Source: CAZEKB01 sp964512225 (GTDB lineage: Bacteria; Myxococcota_A; UBA796; UBA9615). Taken from it: a stretch of 64,000 nucleotides of DNA. A program made the position numbers and the translations under genes. Shown here piece after piece: positions 1 to 7,999 of the stretch (its first letter is position 1; each line of letters opens with the position of its first letter). Below the pieces are notes generated by a model that saw only the letters and a list, made by a program, of their open reading frames with translations, did no database searches and was not told where the DNA came from. The stretch spans positions 31,964 through 95,963 of the forward strand of contig CAZEKB010000009.1 of the NCBI GenBank assembly GCA_964512225.1, given 5' to 3'.

Positions 1-42
1 CGAGGGGTGTGCCGGGAGACCCGGGCAGCGGGCGGCCCGGGG

Positions 43-942
43 TCAGCCGAGCTGGAGGACGCCGACGGTCGTGGCGGTGTACAGCACGAGGCAGACCTGC
101 ATCGGCCGGTCCTTGAAGAGGATCTTCTCGGGGGCCCCGCCCGCCCCGTTCTCGACGAGGTACATGTACCGCAGCACCCCGTACATCACGAACGGGACCG
201 TGACCATCATCGAGGTCGGGTGGTCCCCCGAGAACGTGTACAGCGCGTAGCTGATCAGCGTGCAGGCGGTGCTCACCGAGATGAACTGCTCGAGCATCGC
301 GGGCGTGTACTCCTCGAGGATCTTGCGATGCTCGGCCGCGTCGCCCTGCAGCAGGTTGATCTCGGCCAGGCGCTTGTTCAGCCCGATGAACAGCGCGCCG
401 AAGCCCGTGCACACCAGGAACCACGGCGAAGAGTCCACGGAGATCGCCTCGGCCCCCGCGACGGCCCGCACGAGGAAGCCCGACGCGAGCAGCATCACGT
501 CGAGCAGGACGACGTGCTTGAACCACTTCGAGTAGCTCAGCGTGATCAGCAGGTAGCAGACCGCGGCGATGCCGAAGCGCGTGGGCAGCAGGAGGAAGCT
601 GCCCGCGAGTCCGCTCACGAGGAACACCCCGGACGTGGCCCAGGCGAGCCCCGTGGGGACGTGGCCCGCGGCCAGGGGGCGGAAGCGCTTCTCGGGGTGC
701 TTGCGGTCCGACTCGATGTCCCGCAGGTCGTTGAACAGGTAGCCCGCGGAGCTCAACAGGCAGAACAGCGCGGTGCCGATGGCGACCTTCGTGACCGCGG
801 CCGTGTTCGTGTAGTTCTGCGAGAACAGCAGGGCCGCCCACAGCAGGCCGTTCTTCGCCCACTGCTTGGGGCGCAGCGCCTTGAACAGCGCCACCGGCAG
901 GGCGGGCACCTTCGCCTCGACGGTCGCGGGCTGGGCGGTCAT
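43..942 (-). CDS. UbiA-family polyprenyl-phosphate phosphoribosyltransferase-like prenyltransferase
   Basis: A 299-residue integral membrane prenyltransferase of the UbiA superfamily. RPKQWAKN near residues 24-31 and the Asp-rich NDLRDIESDRKHPEKRFRP at 71-89 (Mg-diphosphate binding) are typical of the decaprenyl-phosphate phosphoribosyltransferase branch, which joins 5-phosphoribosyl diphosphate to a polyprenyl phosphate on the way to lipid-linked arabinose or ribose donors. Several hydrophobic helices follow. The ATG at 942 is chosen because it overlaps the TGA of the upstream gene (ATGA), a sign of translational coupling; the open frame continues upstream only as out-of-family sequence. It is last in an operon with a LolA-like protein, a barrel and an exported protein. 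The family is clear; the exact polyprenyl and sugar substrates are not visible. Confidence 0.88.
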   Translation of the reverse strand: MTAQPATVEAKVPALPVALFKALRPKQWAKNGLLWAALLFSQNYTNTAAVTKVAIGTALFCLLSSAGYLFNDLRDIESDRKHPEKRFRPLAAGHVPTGLAWATSGVFLVSGLAGSFLLLPTRFGIAAVCYLLITLSYSKWFKHVVLLDVMLLASGFLVRAVAGAEAISVDSSPWFLVCTGFGALFIGLNKRLAEINLLQGDAAEHRKILEEYTPAMLEQFISVSTACTLISYALYTFSGDHPTSMMVTVPFVMYGVLRYMYLVENGAGGAPEKILFKDRPMQVCLVLYTATTVGVLQLG

Positions 943-1964
943 TTCACGGGTCCCTTCTTCGCGACGTCTTCGGGCCGCTTCTGCACCTTGATGACCCGCA
1001 GGATGTCCTGCGCGAGCGCCCGGACCTCCTCGGAGGCCTGGGGGGCGAGATCCGCCCCCTCGAGCGCCGTGCGGGCGGCGTCGAAGTCGCCGAGCCGCCG
1101 GGAGAGATCGCCCACGAGGTACCGGTAGTACGCCTGCTCTTCGCCGCTGCCCTCCCGGGCCTGCAGGCCCCGACGGAAACGGTCGCGGGCCTTGCCCAGG
1201 AGCCGGTTCTCTTCGTCCACGCGCACGAAGAACTCGGCGCGCTTCTCCTTCGCGCCCAGGCCCGCGTCCTCGAACGTATCGAGGAGCAGGAGGAACTCGT
1301 CTCGCTCCACGACGAAGCCGCCGCGGTGGGAGAGGCGCGCCAGGTCGAACATCGCGCGGGTGCGCGGCGCGGACTCGGTCTGCTTCTGGGCCAGGGGGAC
1401 GACCTCGCCGAGCTTCGCCCACGCGTCGGACGCCCCCTGCACCCCGGGCAGGAACCCGACGATCGTGTCCCGCACGGTCCAGGCGCCGATCAGGTACAGC
1501 TCGCCGATCGCGAAGTGCGATCCGCCCATCAGCTCGGCGGACGTCGCGGCGAGCTCGTACCGCTCCGAGGGCTTCAGGTCGCGCGCGCTCGACACCTCCT
1601 TGCCGACGTCGAGCAGCCGACGCAGGAGCGCCTCCCGGGTGTCGGGGGGCAGCGTGCTCGGCCACTGCTCCATGCGGGCCGAGAAGAGCGTCGTGGGAGA
1701 CGTGGCGACGCCGTAGACCCGGGGCTGGGCGCCGCGCGCGTAGGTGCACCCGTCGCTGTCGTACCCGCCGAGCCCGTTGGTGGCGATCAGGTACTGGTGC
1801 GTGAACTCGTGGCCGTCGAGCGGATCGACGAGGGGCTTCTCCCCGACGTTGCGCGGATCCGGCCCCGCGGCCTGCGCGAAGGCGTCCCCCGCCACGAGCA
1901 GCAGCGCCCCCCCGAGCAGGGTCGCCGCGCACCTAGAAAGTGAAGATGATGGTGCCGTACACAT
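939..1964 (-). CDS. exported protein, possibly a cysteine-less DUF2225 relative
   Basis: 341 residues beginning with a signal peptide (hydrophobic core about 12-26, likely cut after DAFA). Residues about 46-100 resemble the start of DUF2225 proteins: a HEF block, then GGYDSDGCTYARGAQP and a block around ATSPTTLFSA. In the usual family these positions hold CPxCG zinc-binding pairs, which are absent here; this family link is my inference. The rest is helical and TPR-like (for example LSRRLGDFDAARTALEGADLAP). Its start lies 32 bases inside the end of the barrel gene and its stop overlaps the prenyltransferase start, so the genes are co-translated. Function is unknown; an envelope accessory role fits the neighbours. 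Confidence 0.6.
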   Translation of the reverse strand: MCTAPSSSLSRCAATLLGGALLLVAGDAFAQAAGPDPRNVGEKPLVDPLDGHEFTHQYLIATNGLGGYDSDGCTYARGAQPRVYGVATSPTTLFSARMEQWPSTLPPDTREALLRRLLDVGKEVSSARDLKPSERYELAATSAELMGGSHFAIGELYLIGAWTVRDTIVGFLPGVQGASDAWAKLGEVVPLAQKQTESAPRTRAMFDLARLSHRGGFVVERDEFLLLLDTFEDAGLGAKEKRAEFFVRVDEENRLLGKARDRFRRGLQAREGSGEEQAYYRYLVGDLSRRLGDFDAARTALEGADLAPQASEEVRALAQDILRVIKVQKRPEDVAKKGPVK

Positions 1965-3432
1965 GGTCGTTTCGCCGGAAGTAACCGATGGGTCCGCCCC
2001 GGTAGGACAGCAGGGAGTCCATGGTGGGGGCCACGTCCGGCCGGAAGCCGTGGAAGAACTGGATGCCCAGGTGCATGCGGACGACGTCGTCGAATACGAC
2101 CGTCACCCGACCGTGAAGGTAGAGATCGGCGCGAAGAATGTCGTACGTACCGAGAACCGCCAAATGGAAGGTCTCTCTCCACAGCCTCAAGGTGGCCACG
2201 GCCGCCACCCGGAGGTCGTGCTGCGAGCGGAGCAGCGTGTCCTCGCGGGGGCGCAGCAGCACGTCGTGCTGGAACTCCAGATCGACCGCGAACGTCGTGC
2301 CGGACTGGTACCGCGCGGCCACCGCCCAGGCGAGCTGAGGCGTGGTGTACGGCTCCAGCCGACGCGTGTACATCACCGCCTTGTTGCGCACGGCCACCTC
2401 GCCGCTCAGCACGAACCCGCCGAGTGTCCCCACGACGTCGATGCCGCCCATCACCGCGCGCTCGTGCCTGCTCGATACGAGCTCCGCGTCCGGGTTCGTC
2501 AGCTGCGTGATCGCGGCGCTGTCGAGCGTCGCCCGGTCCACCAGCAGCCGCACCAGCTGGGGGTGCAGCCGGACCTGGGGCTCGTCCATCACGTGCCACA
2601 GCAGGTACGTGTCGAGGTCGATGCCGCGCCCCGCGAGCCCCACGCGCAGGCCGATGTCGCCGTTCCAGGGCAGCTCGTCGGGACGCCCCCCCGCCAGGTA
2701 GGACTGCAGCCCGTCGCGGGAGTACGGGTCCAGGGCCGTGATCGCGTCGACCACCCGCTCGGACAGCTGCACGAGCTGATCGTCCACGAGGCCCGCCCCC
2801 GTCCGGGGCGTCGCGGCGGGGAGCAGCTCCTCGAGCATCCCCGGCCGGAACACGGCGAAGTCGCGGCCGTAGAACGGCACCCGCGTGGGCACGAAGAAGG
2901 GCAGCCACACCGCCTCGACGGTGACCGGGTGCAGCCGCAGCGTCGCCCGGACGCCCGCCACGGGGATGCGGGGCGACTCATCCGCCGTCCCCCCCAGCGC
3001 CCGGCCGTAGTCGGTGGGGTTGAGGAGGTTGAGCGGGGAGAGCAGGCCGTTGCGCCCCCACGTGAGCACGACGTTCCCCGCCCGCAGCGTGAACTTCTTC
3101 TTGCGGAACTGGATGAAGGTCTCGCCCAGGTTCGCCCAGGCGTCGGCCTCCGCCGTGTCCCCCACGCGCAGGTCGTAGCGGAAGTCGCCGCTGACCTTGA
3201 ACCGCGCCCCGGGGGCGAACTTGTACTGGACCTTGAAGTCGACGGCCGTGCGCCACTCGAAACGGTCCTCGTAGGCGTCGTCGGCCTTCACGTCCGACGC
3301 GAGGATCGTCATGGCGCGCCCGCCGTACGACAGCCCCTTGGGGGGCGGCTTCCGGGGCGCCGCGTGGGCGACGGTCGTGAGCAGGCCGGCCGCGAGCGCC
3401 GCGGCCGCGAGCGTGGGGGTGCGGAGGCTCAG
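1933..3432 (-). CDS. outer-membrane beta-barrel protein (DUF1302-like), probable CTG start
   Basis: About 499 residues: a signal peptide (LAAAALAAGLLTTVAHA), then alternating beta strands such as RFKVSGDFRYDLRVGD and FTLRAGNVVLTWGRNGLLSP, ending FHGFRP...VYGTIIFTF with a C-terminal Phe, as in outer-membrane barrels. The mix of long strands and the WG.N.L.SPLNLLNPTDYG segment recalls DUF1302-type barrels encoded beside LolA-like proteins. No ATG, GTG or TTG exists in frame between the end of the previous gene and the signal peptide. A CTG at 3432-3430 overlaps the previous TGA as CTGA and is the most likely start, by analogy with the ATGA/GTGA junctions around it. The open frame continues upstream to 4305 but that part is the shadow of the LolA-like gene. 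Confidence 0.75.
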   Translation of the reverse strand: MSLRTPTLAAAALAAGLLTTVAHAAPRKPPPKGLSYGGRAMTILASDVKADDAYEDRFEWRTAVDFKVQYKFAPGARFKVSGDFRYDLRVGDTAEADAWANLGETFIQFRKKKFTLRAGNVVLTWGRNGLLSPLNLLNPTDYGRALGGTADESPRIPVAGVRATLRLHPVTVEAVWLPFFVPTRVPFYGRDFAVFRPGMLEELLPAATPRTGAGLVDDQLVQLSERVVDAITALDPYSRDGLQSYLAGGRPDELPWNGDIGLRVGLAGRGIDLDTYLLWHVMDEPQVRLHPQLVRLLVDRATLDSAAITQLTNPDAELVSSRHERAVMGGIDVVGTLGGFVLSGEVAVRNKAVMYTRRLEPYTTPQLAWAVAARYQSGTTFAVDLEFQHDVLLRPREDTLLRSQHDLRVAAVATLRLWRETFHLAVLGTYDILRADLYLHGRVTVVFDDVVRMHLGIQFFHGFRPDVAPTMDSLLSYRGGPIGYFRRNDHVYGTIIFTF

Positions 3433-4238
3433 CCCTCGGATCGGAGGTACTCGGCGGTGAACATCTCGTCCGGCATCTCTTCGGGGGGGACGTTCACGCG
3501 GTAGCTCTCCACGCGGATCTCCGTCCGGCTCTCCTTCTTGAGATTCTTCATCTCGGTCTTCTTGGGCACCAGCACGTCGCCGGACTTCTCGAGCTCGAGC
3601 ACCGTCATCTGCTTGATCTGGTTGCCCTTCTTGTCGAAGAAGTCGACCCGCCGGGGCATGTTCTCGGCCTTGTCGATGTAGCTGACGAGCTTGCTGTACG
3701 ACGAATCGGCGGCCTCGGTGGGGATGCTCTCGATCACCCACACCGAGTGCTTCTTGCCCGCGACCTCGATCTCGGCGTCGGGCTTCTTGGTGTGCGTGGC
3801 GTCCTCGGCCTGGCCCACCGAGAGATCCTCGAAGGAGAAGTCCGTGCCCATGAACGACCCGCGGCGCCCGCTGCCCGCGATGCGGTTGAGGATGTCGCCC
3901 TCGGGGAAGTAGAGCCACTGCTCGTCTTCGCCCTTCGGGTTCGTGACGCTCAGGAACTGGACGCCGGACACGTCGGACGGCGCGGTGAAGCGCACGAGCG
4001 ACTTGGTGATGCCGTCGTCGCCTTCTTTGATGCGGCTCTCGATCGTGCGGGTCCGCGAGGCGCCGCGGCGGTCGAACATCTCGAGCGTCATCGTCTGCTC
4101 GGAGTTCGACACGGTGCGGTTCGCGGTGCTCCGCTCGACAATCTCCTTGGCGGTGAGCTCCTGGGAGTCTGCCGACAGGGGCGCGGCGAGCAGGAGGAGA
4201 GCGGCGAGGGCGAGGAGTCGGGTGCGGCCGGAGGGCAT
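3429..4238 (-). CDS. outer-membrane lipoprotein-sorting (LolA-like) periplasmic protein
   Basis: 269 residues with a signal peptide (LLALAALLLLAAPLSA). The mature part follows the LolA-like pattern of COG2834: an N-terminal helix (ELTAKEIVERS), then QTMTLEMFDRRG, a central EDEQWLYFPEGDILNRIAG block, SFMGTDFSFEDLSVGQ, and late strands ending in EMPDEMFTAEYLRS. Such proteins bind lipids in a half-barrel and commonly travel with RND/MMPL exporters or DUF1302 barrels; here the barrel gene follows at a 4-base overlap. The ATG at 4238 is chosen because the signal peptide starts directly after it. No exporter gene is in the window, so the cargo is unknown. Confidence 0.82.
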   Translation of the reverse strand: MPSGRTRLLALAALLLLAAPLSADSQELTAKEIVERSTANRTVSNSEQTMTLEMFDRRGASRTRTIESRIKEGDDGITKSLVRFTAPSDVSGVQFLSVTNPKGEDEQWLYFPEGDILNRIAGSGRRGSFMGTDFSFEDLSVGQAEDATHTKKPDAEIEVAGKKHSVWVIESIPTEAADSSYSKLVSYIDKAENMPRRVDFFDKKGNQIKQMTVLELEKSGDVLVPKKTEMKNLKKESRTEIRVESYRVNVPPEEMPDEMFTAEYLRSEG

Positions 4239-4272
4239 GGTCGGGATCCCTTTCCGATGAGGTCGGCGCAAG

Positions 4273-4299
4273 TAAATAGGCCCGAGCGGCGCTTGTCGA
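4273..4299 (-). promoter_or_regulatory. possible sigma70-type promoter of the LolA-like operon
   Basis: On the minus strand TCGACA (4299-4294) is followed after 15 bases by TATTTA (4278-4273), an AT-rich patch unusual for this sequence, about 35 bases before the ATG at 4238. The spacer is short of the ideal 17. Confidence 0.35.
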
Positions 4300-4345
4300 C
4301 CGCACCGACCCCTACATGTCCCACTCGGACGGACCGGCGCGCGTT

Positions 4346-5542
4346 TCATTCAAGGTCCTCCCCGGCGCGGGCGCGGGCCTGGGCAGCCTCGAGCACCGCG
4401 CGGACGGGCACGTCGTGAGCATCCGCGGCGGCGCGGCAGTCCTCGAACTCCGGCTGCGCGGTCACCACGTCGTCCCCGCGCAGGCCCTCCTTGACGCGGA
4501 TCCGGCCGAAGGGGGTCGCGACGGTCCGGAACCGACGGGCGAGCACGGTGCGGCGCTCCCGGCGTCGGCGGACACCGAGGGTGGTGGTCTCGTCGAACAG
4601 CCGCCGCTCGAGGGCGGCGACGGTCGCCGGATCCGGGGGCGCGACCACGACGATCTCGAGGGCGGGGCGCCCCTTCTTGCCGTGCACGCTGCGGCCCACG
4701 GCGTCGAGCGCCCCGTCCGCCAGGAGCCGCTCCACGAGGGGCCCGAACAGGCGGGCGTCGAGGTCGTCGACGGTGGTGGTGAGCACCTCGACGACCGCCG
4801 CCTCCGGCAGGGAGTCGGTGCGTTCGCCGATCAGGAGGCGCACGGCGTTGGGGACGTCGCCCCGATCCCGGGTCCCCAGGCCGTAAGCCACGCGGTCGAG
4901 CCGCAGCGGCGGCGGCGGACCGAACGTGCTCGCGAGGGTGCGCAGCAGCGTCGCCCCGGTGGGCGTGACCAGCTCTCCGGTGGGGGCGGGCCCCGCGGCG
5001 CCCCGGGTCGGGACGCCCGCCAGCAGCGTCACCGTCGCGGGCACGGGGACGGGGATGAGGCCGTGGTCGCAGCGGACGAACCCGGACCCGAGGGGCACGG
5101 GCCCGCAGGACACGGACGTCGCGCCGAGGAGGTGGAACCCGAGCAGGACGCCCACCACGTCGACGATCGAGTCGACCGCGCCGACCTCGTGGAAGTGGAC
5201 CCGGTCCGGGGTCGTCCCGTGCACCTCCGCTTCGGCCTCGGCGAGCCGTCGGAACGCCGCCCTCGCCCGATCCGCCACCGGGTCGGGCAGGGCCGCTCCG
5301 TCCACCAGGGCGACGATGTCCGCGAGCACCCGGCGAGGCTGCGGCCCCTCCTCCACCTCCACGTCGACCTTCGTGCCCCCCACCCGGGGGTCCCGGCGGA
5401 CGCGCCGCGCGAGCGTCCACCCGTCGACGCCGAGGCCCGCGAGGCCCGCCGCGAGGTCGTCGACGGCCACCCCCGCGTCCACGAGCGCGCCCAGCAGCAT
5501 GTCGCCGGAGACCCCGGAGAAGGGGTCGATGTGGACGTGCAT
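4346..5542 (-). CDS. larC: LarC, nickel insertion / cyclometallase for the nickel-pincer cofactor
   Basis: 398 residues, a full single-frame LarC (in some lactobacilli the gene is split into two frames). The start MHVHIDPFSGVSGDMLLGAL is the family N-terminal signature; RVHFHEVGAVDSIVDVVG is the central His/Asp motif; the C-terminal part has ETTTLGVRRRRERR and TPFGRIRVKEG. LarC is a CTP-dependent enzyme that inserts nickel into the pyridinium-bisthiocarboxylate mononucleotide to make the cofactor of lactate racemase and related LarA enzymes. Its ATG shares one base with the larB TGA (TGATG), so the two are coupled. Neither larE (sulfur transfer) nor larA is present in this window, so they must lie elsewhere or the pathway is incomplete. 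Confidence 0.93.
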   Translation of the reverse strand: MHVHIDPFSGVSGDMLLGALVDAGVAVDDLAAGLAGLGVDGWTLARRVRRDPRVGGTKVDVEVEEGPQPRRVLADIVALVDGAALPDPVADRARAAFRRLAEAEAEVHGTTPDRVHFHEVGAVDSIVDVVGVLLGFHLLGATSVSCGPVPLGSGFVRCDHGLIPVPVPATVTLLAGVPTRGAAGPAPTGELVTPTGATLLRTLASTFGPPPPLRLDRVAYGLGTRDRGDVPNAVRLLIGERTDSLPEAAVVEVLTTTVDDLDARLFGPLVERLLADGALDAVGRSVHGKKGRPALEIVVVAPPDPATVAALERRLFDETTTLGVRRRRERRTVLARRFRTVATPFGRIRVKEGLRGDDVVTAQPEFEDCRAAADAHDVPVRAVLEAAQARARAGEDLE

Positions 5543-6303
5543 CAGTCGCCCAGCCGGTTCATCAGGCCCGCGGCGTACGCCGCGCCGAACCCGTTGTCGA
5601 TGTTGACGACCGTCACGCCCGCGGAGCAGGAGCTCATCATCCCCAGGAGCGCGGCCATGCCGTCGAAGGCGGCGCCGTAGCCGATCGACGTGGGCACCGC
5701 GATCACGGGCCGGTCGACGAGCCCCGCGACGACGCTCGGCAGGGCCCCCTCCATGCCCGCCACCACGATCAGGATGCGCGCGGCCTGCAGTCGGTCGCGC
5801 ACCGAGAGCAGCCGGTGCAGCCCCGCGACGCCGACGTCCACGATGAGGTCCACGGGGTTGCCCAGGGCGCGGGCCGCGACCACCGCCTCCTCGGCCACCG
5901 GCAGGTCCGACGTGCCCGCGGTCACGACCGCGATCGTGCCCCCGCGGGCCTCGGGGAACACGGGCTCTCCGGCGGGGGCGATCGTCACGCAGCGGGCCGG
6001 GGCGTGGTGGACCGCGCCCGGCAGCTCGACGAGCGCCGCGGCCCCGTCGGGCTCGGCCCGGGTCACGAGCACGCGCTGGCTCCGCCCGAGCAGCGCCTCG
6101 GCGATGCCCACGAGCTGAGCCGGGGTCTTCCCGAGCCCGAGCACCACCTCCGGAACCCCCCTGCGCACGGCGCGGTGGGTGTCGACCTTCGCGAAGCCGC
6201 GATCGACGAACGGAAGCTCCGCGAGGTGGGCCGTCGCCTCCTCGACCGCGACCTCACCGGCCGCCACGCGCTCCAACAGCTCGCCTATCGCTCGTCGCTC
6301 CAC
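5542..6303 (-). CDS. larB: LarB, pyridinium-3,5-biscarboxylic acid mononucleotide synthase (PurE-like)
   Basis: 253 residues from a GTG start. The C-terminal half is a PurE-type carboxylase fold: GGTIAVVTAGTSDLPVAEEA, DVGVAGLHRLL, VVAGMEGALPSVVAGL and VPTSIGYGAAFDG are hallmark blocks of LarB. The N-terminal part contains LPFVDRGFAKVDTHRAVRRG and PEVVLGLGKTPAQ, also typical. LarB carboxylates and hydrolyses nicotinic acid adenine dinucleotide, the first step to the nickel-pincer nucleotide. It is upstream of and coupled to larC. The GTG at 6303 lies only 25 bases from the divergent start at 6329, so the two promoters must overlap each other or coding sequence. Confidence 0.92.
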   Translation of the reverse strand: MERRAIGELLERVAAGEVAVEEATAHLAELPFVDRGFAKVDTHRAVRRGVPEVVLGLGKTPAQLVGIAEALLGRSQRVLVTRAEPDGAAALVELPGAVHHAPARCVTIAPAGEPVFPEARGGTIAVVTAGTSDLPVAEEAVVAARALGNPVDLIVDVGVAGLHRLLSVRDRLQAARILIVVAGMEGALPSVVAGLVDRPVIAVPTSIGYGAAFDGMAALLGMMSSCSAGVTVVNIDNGFGAAYAAGLMNRLGD

Positions 6304-6313
6304 GCGCGAATCC

Positions 6314-6319
6314 TATACT
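6314..6319 (+). promoter_or_regulatory. -10-like TATACT nine bases before the start codon
   Basis: TATACT lies 9 bases upstream of the ATG at 6329, within the 25-base gap to larB. Transcription would start at or just before the ATG, leaving no room for a ribosome binding site, as in leaderless mRNAs. No good -35 is seen. Confidence 0.4.
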
Positions 6320-6328
6320 TCGGTGCTC

Positions 6329-7999
6329 ATGTACGCCCCACGCCTCCGCTTCGTGCTCGCCCTCGCCCTCGCCCTGCCCGCGTGCGTCGGCGACGACGAC
6401 GACTCCGCCGGGGACGACGACGACGCCCCGGAGGGCGACGCCGCCGCGATCGATCTGGGGCCCGAGGTGGTCTGCGCCGACCCCGGCGCGGGCCCGGGCT
6501 TCACGAACGTCACCGCGGCGGCGGGCCTCGACTACGCCCCGGCCACCCCCTCGGTCGAGGAGATGCAGGAGTCGCGCGACGTGCCGGGGGGCTCGATCCT
6601 CGGGGGCTTCGCGGTCGGCGACCTCGACGGAGACGGCCGGCTCGACCTCCTCGCCACCGACGCGTCGGCTCCGATCCGCCTGTTCCTGGGCGACGGCGAC
6701 CTGGGGTTCACGGAGGTGGACGCCGTCGCCCGCGGGCTCGACACGGCGGGGTCCCGCCAGCTCAGCGGGGCCTCCGCCGCGGACTACGACGGCGACGGCG
6801 ACCTCGACGTCTTCGTGGGCACGTTCGGCCCGAACTTCCTCTTCCGCAACGACGGGGGCGAGTTCACCGACGTCACGGAGGCCGCGGGGATCGCCGGGGG
6901 GAACGTCGTCACGACGACGGGTTCCTGGGCCGACTACGACGGGGACGGCGACCTCGATCTCTACGTCGCCAACAACGTCGAGCGGCCCGAAGGCGAGTTC
7001 ACCGGGCCCCCCGCGGAGGACCGCCTGTATCGCAACGACGGCGCCGCCTTCACGGACGTGACGGCGTCGGTCGTCCCCGCCGACGCCCACGGCGTGTGCT
7101 TCCTGGGCATGTGGTTCGACGCCGACGCCGACGGCCGCGTGGACCTCCTCATCGGGAACGCGTCGTCCGCGGGGATCCCCGAGCGCGAGGTGAACCGCTT
7201 CCTGCACAACGAGGGGGAGGGGCGCTTCCGGCCGGCGCGCGAGTACAACCTGGACGTGGCCGTGATGACCATGGGCGGGGCCCTGGGCGACTACGACAAC
7301 GACGGCGACATCGACCTGCACCTCACCGAGGCGGGGCCGTCGTTCCTGGCGCGCAACGACGGCGCGATCGGCTTCACCGACGTCTCCCTCGACATCGCGG
7401 ACATCGCGGCCGGGCCCCGCGGGGACATCTCCTGGGGCTCGGAGTTCTTCGACCACGACAACGACGGGGACCTCGAGCTGTTCACGGCGTTCGGCGCGGA
7501 GGCCGTGAAGATCGGGGCCGGGCCCAACGACACGGAGAACCCGCGGGAGCAGCACGACACCTTGTGGGAGCGGGACGACGGCGTCTGGCGCGACATCGCC
7601 CCCGCCCTCGGCGTCGACGACCCCGACATGACCCGCACCGTGGCGGCGGTCGACTTCGACCGGGACGGCTCCCTCGAGCTGCTGACCTGGGGCATCGCGG
7701 ACGGGTTCAAGCTCCACGCGGGCGCATGCACCGACAACGCGTGGCTGGGGGTCCGCCTGGGGTCCGGTACGACGAACGCGGACGCCGTCGGGGCCCGCGT
7801 CGAGGTGTACGACGGAGCCCTGGTCGCGGTCCGCGAGGTCTACGCCGGGTCCACCGGCGTCTACAGCGGCGGGCCCCCGGAGGTGCACTTCGGGCTCGGC
7901 GACGCCGACGTCGTCACGGTCGTGGTGCGCTGGCCCGACGGCACGCGCACGGTGAACGAGGACGTCCCCGCGCGCCGGTGGATCACCCTGTCGAAGTGA
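6329..7999 (+). CDS. FG-GAP/VCBS repeat lipoprotein with ASPIC/UnbV C-terminal domain
   Basis: 556 residues. A lipoprotein signal peptide ends LALALPAC, and the lipidated Cys is followed by VGDDDDSAGDDDD, an acidic tether. Then come about seven FG-GAP/VCBS repeats, each with a calcium-binding DxDxDG loop (VGDLDGDGRLD, ADYDGDGDLD twice, FDADADGRVD, GDYDNDGDID, FDHDNDGDLE, VDFDRDGSLE), which should form a beta-propeller. The last 90 residues (GARVEVYDG...REVYAGSTGVYSGGPPEVHFGLG...VVRWPDG) are an ASPIC/UnbV domain. It is a surface-exposed or periplasmic protein; the ligand is unknown. The next gene starts inside its stop codon (GTGA). A paralogue of the same layout lies at 43778-45442. Confidence 0.88.
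   Translation: MYAPRLRFVLALALALPACVGDDDDSAGDDDDAPEGDAAAIDLGPEVVCADPGAGPGFTNVTAAAGLDYAPATPSVEEMQESRDVPGGSILGGFAVGDLDGDGRLDLLATDASAPIRLFLGDGDLGFTEVDAVARGLDTAGSRQLSGASAADYDGDGDLDVFVGTFGPNFLFRNDGGEFTDVTEAAGIAGGNVVTTTGSWADYDGDGDLDLYVANNVERPEGEFTGPPAEDRLYRNDGAAFTDVTASVVPADAHGVCFLGMWFDADADGRVDLLIGNASSAGIPEREVNRFLHNEGEGRFRPAREYNLDVAVMTMGGALGDYDNDGDIDLHLTEAGPSFLARNDGAIGFTDVSLDIADIAAGPRGDISWGSEFFDHDNDGDLELFTAFGAEAVKIGAGPNDTENPREQHDTLWERDDGVWRDIAPALGVDDPDMTRTVAAVDFDRDGSLELLTWGIADGFKLHAGACTDNAWLGVRLGSGTTNADAVGARVEVYDGALVAVREVYAGSTGVYSGGPPEVHFGLGDADVVTVVVRWPDGTRTVNEDVPARRWITLSK

Noticed and set aside
43..1932. A single 629-codon frame joining sequence upstream of the UbiA gene
   Set aside because: Only the last 299 codons are prenyltransferase-like; the rest is another frame of the exported protein gene.
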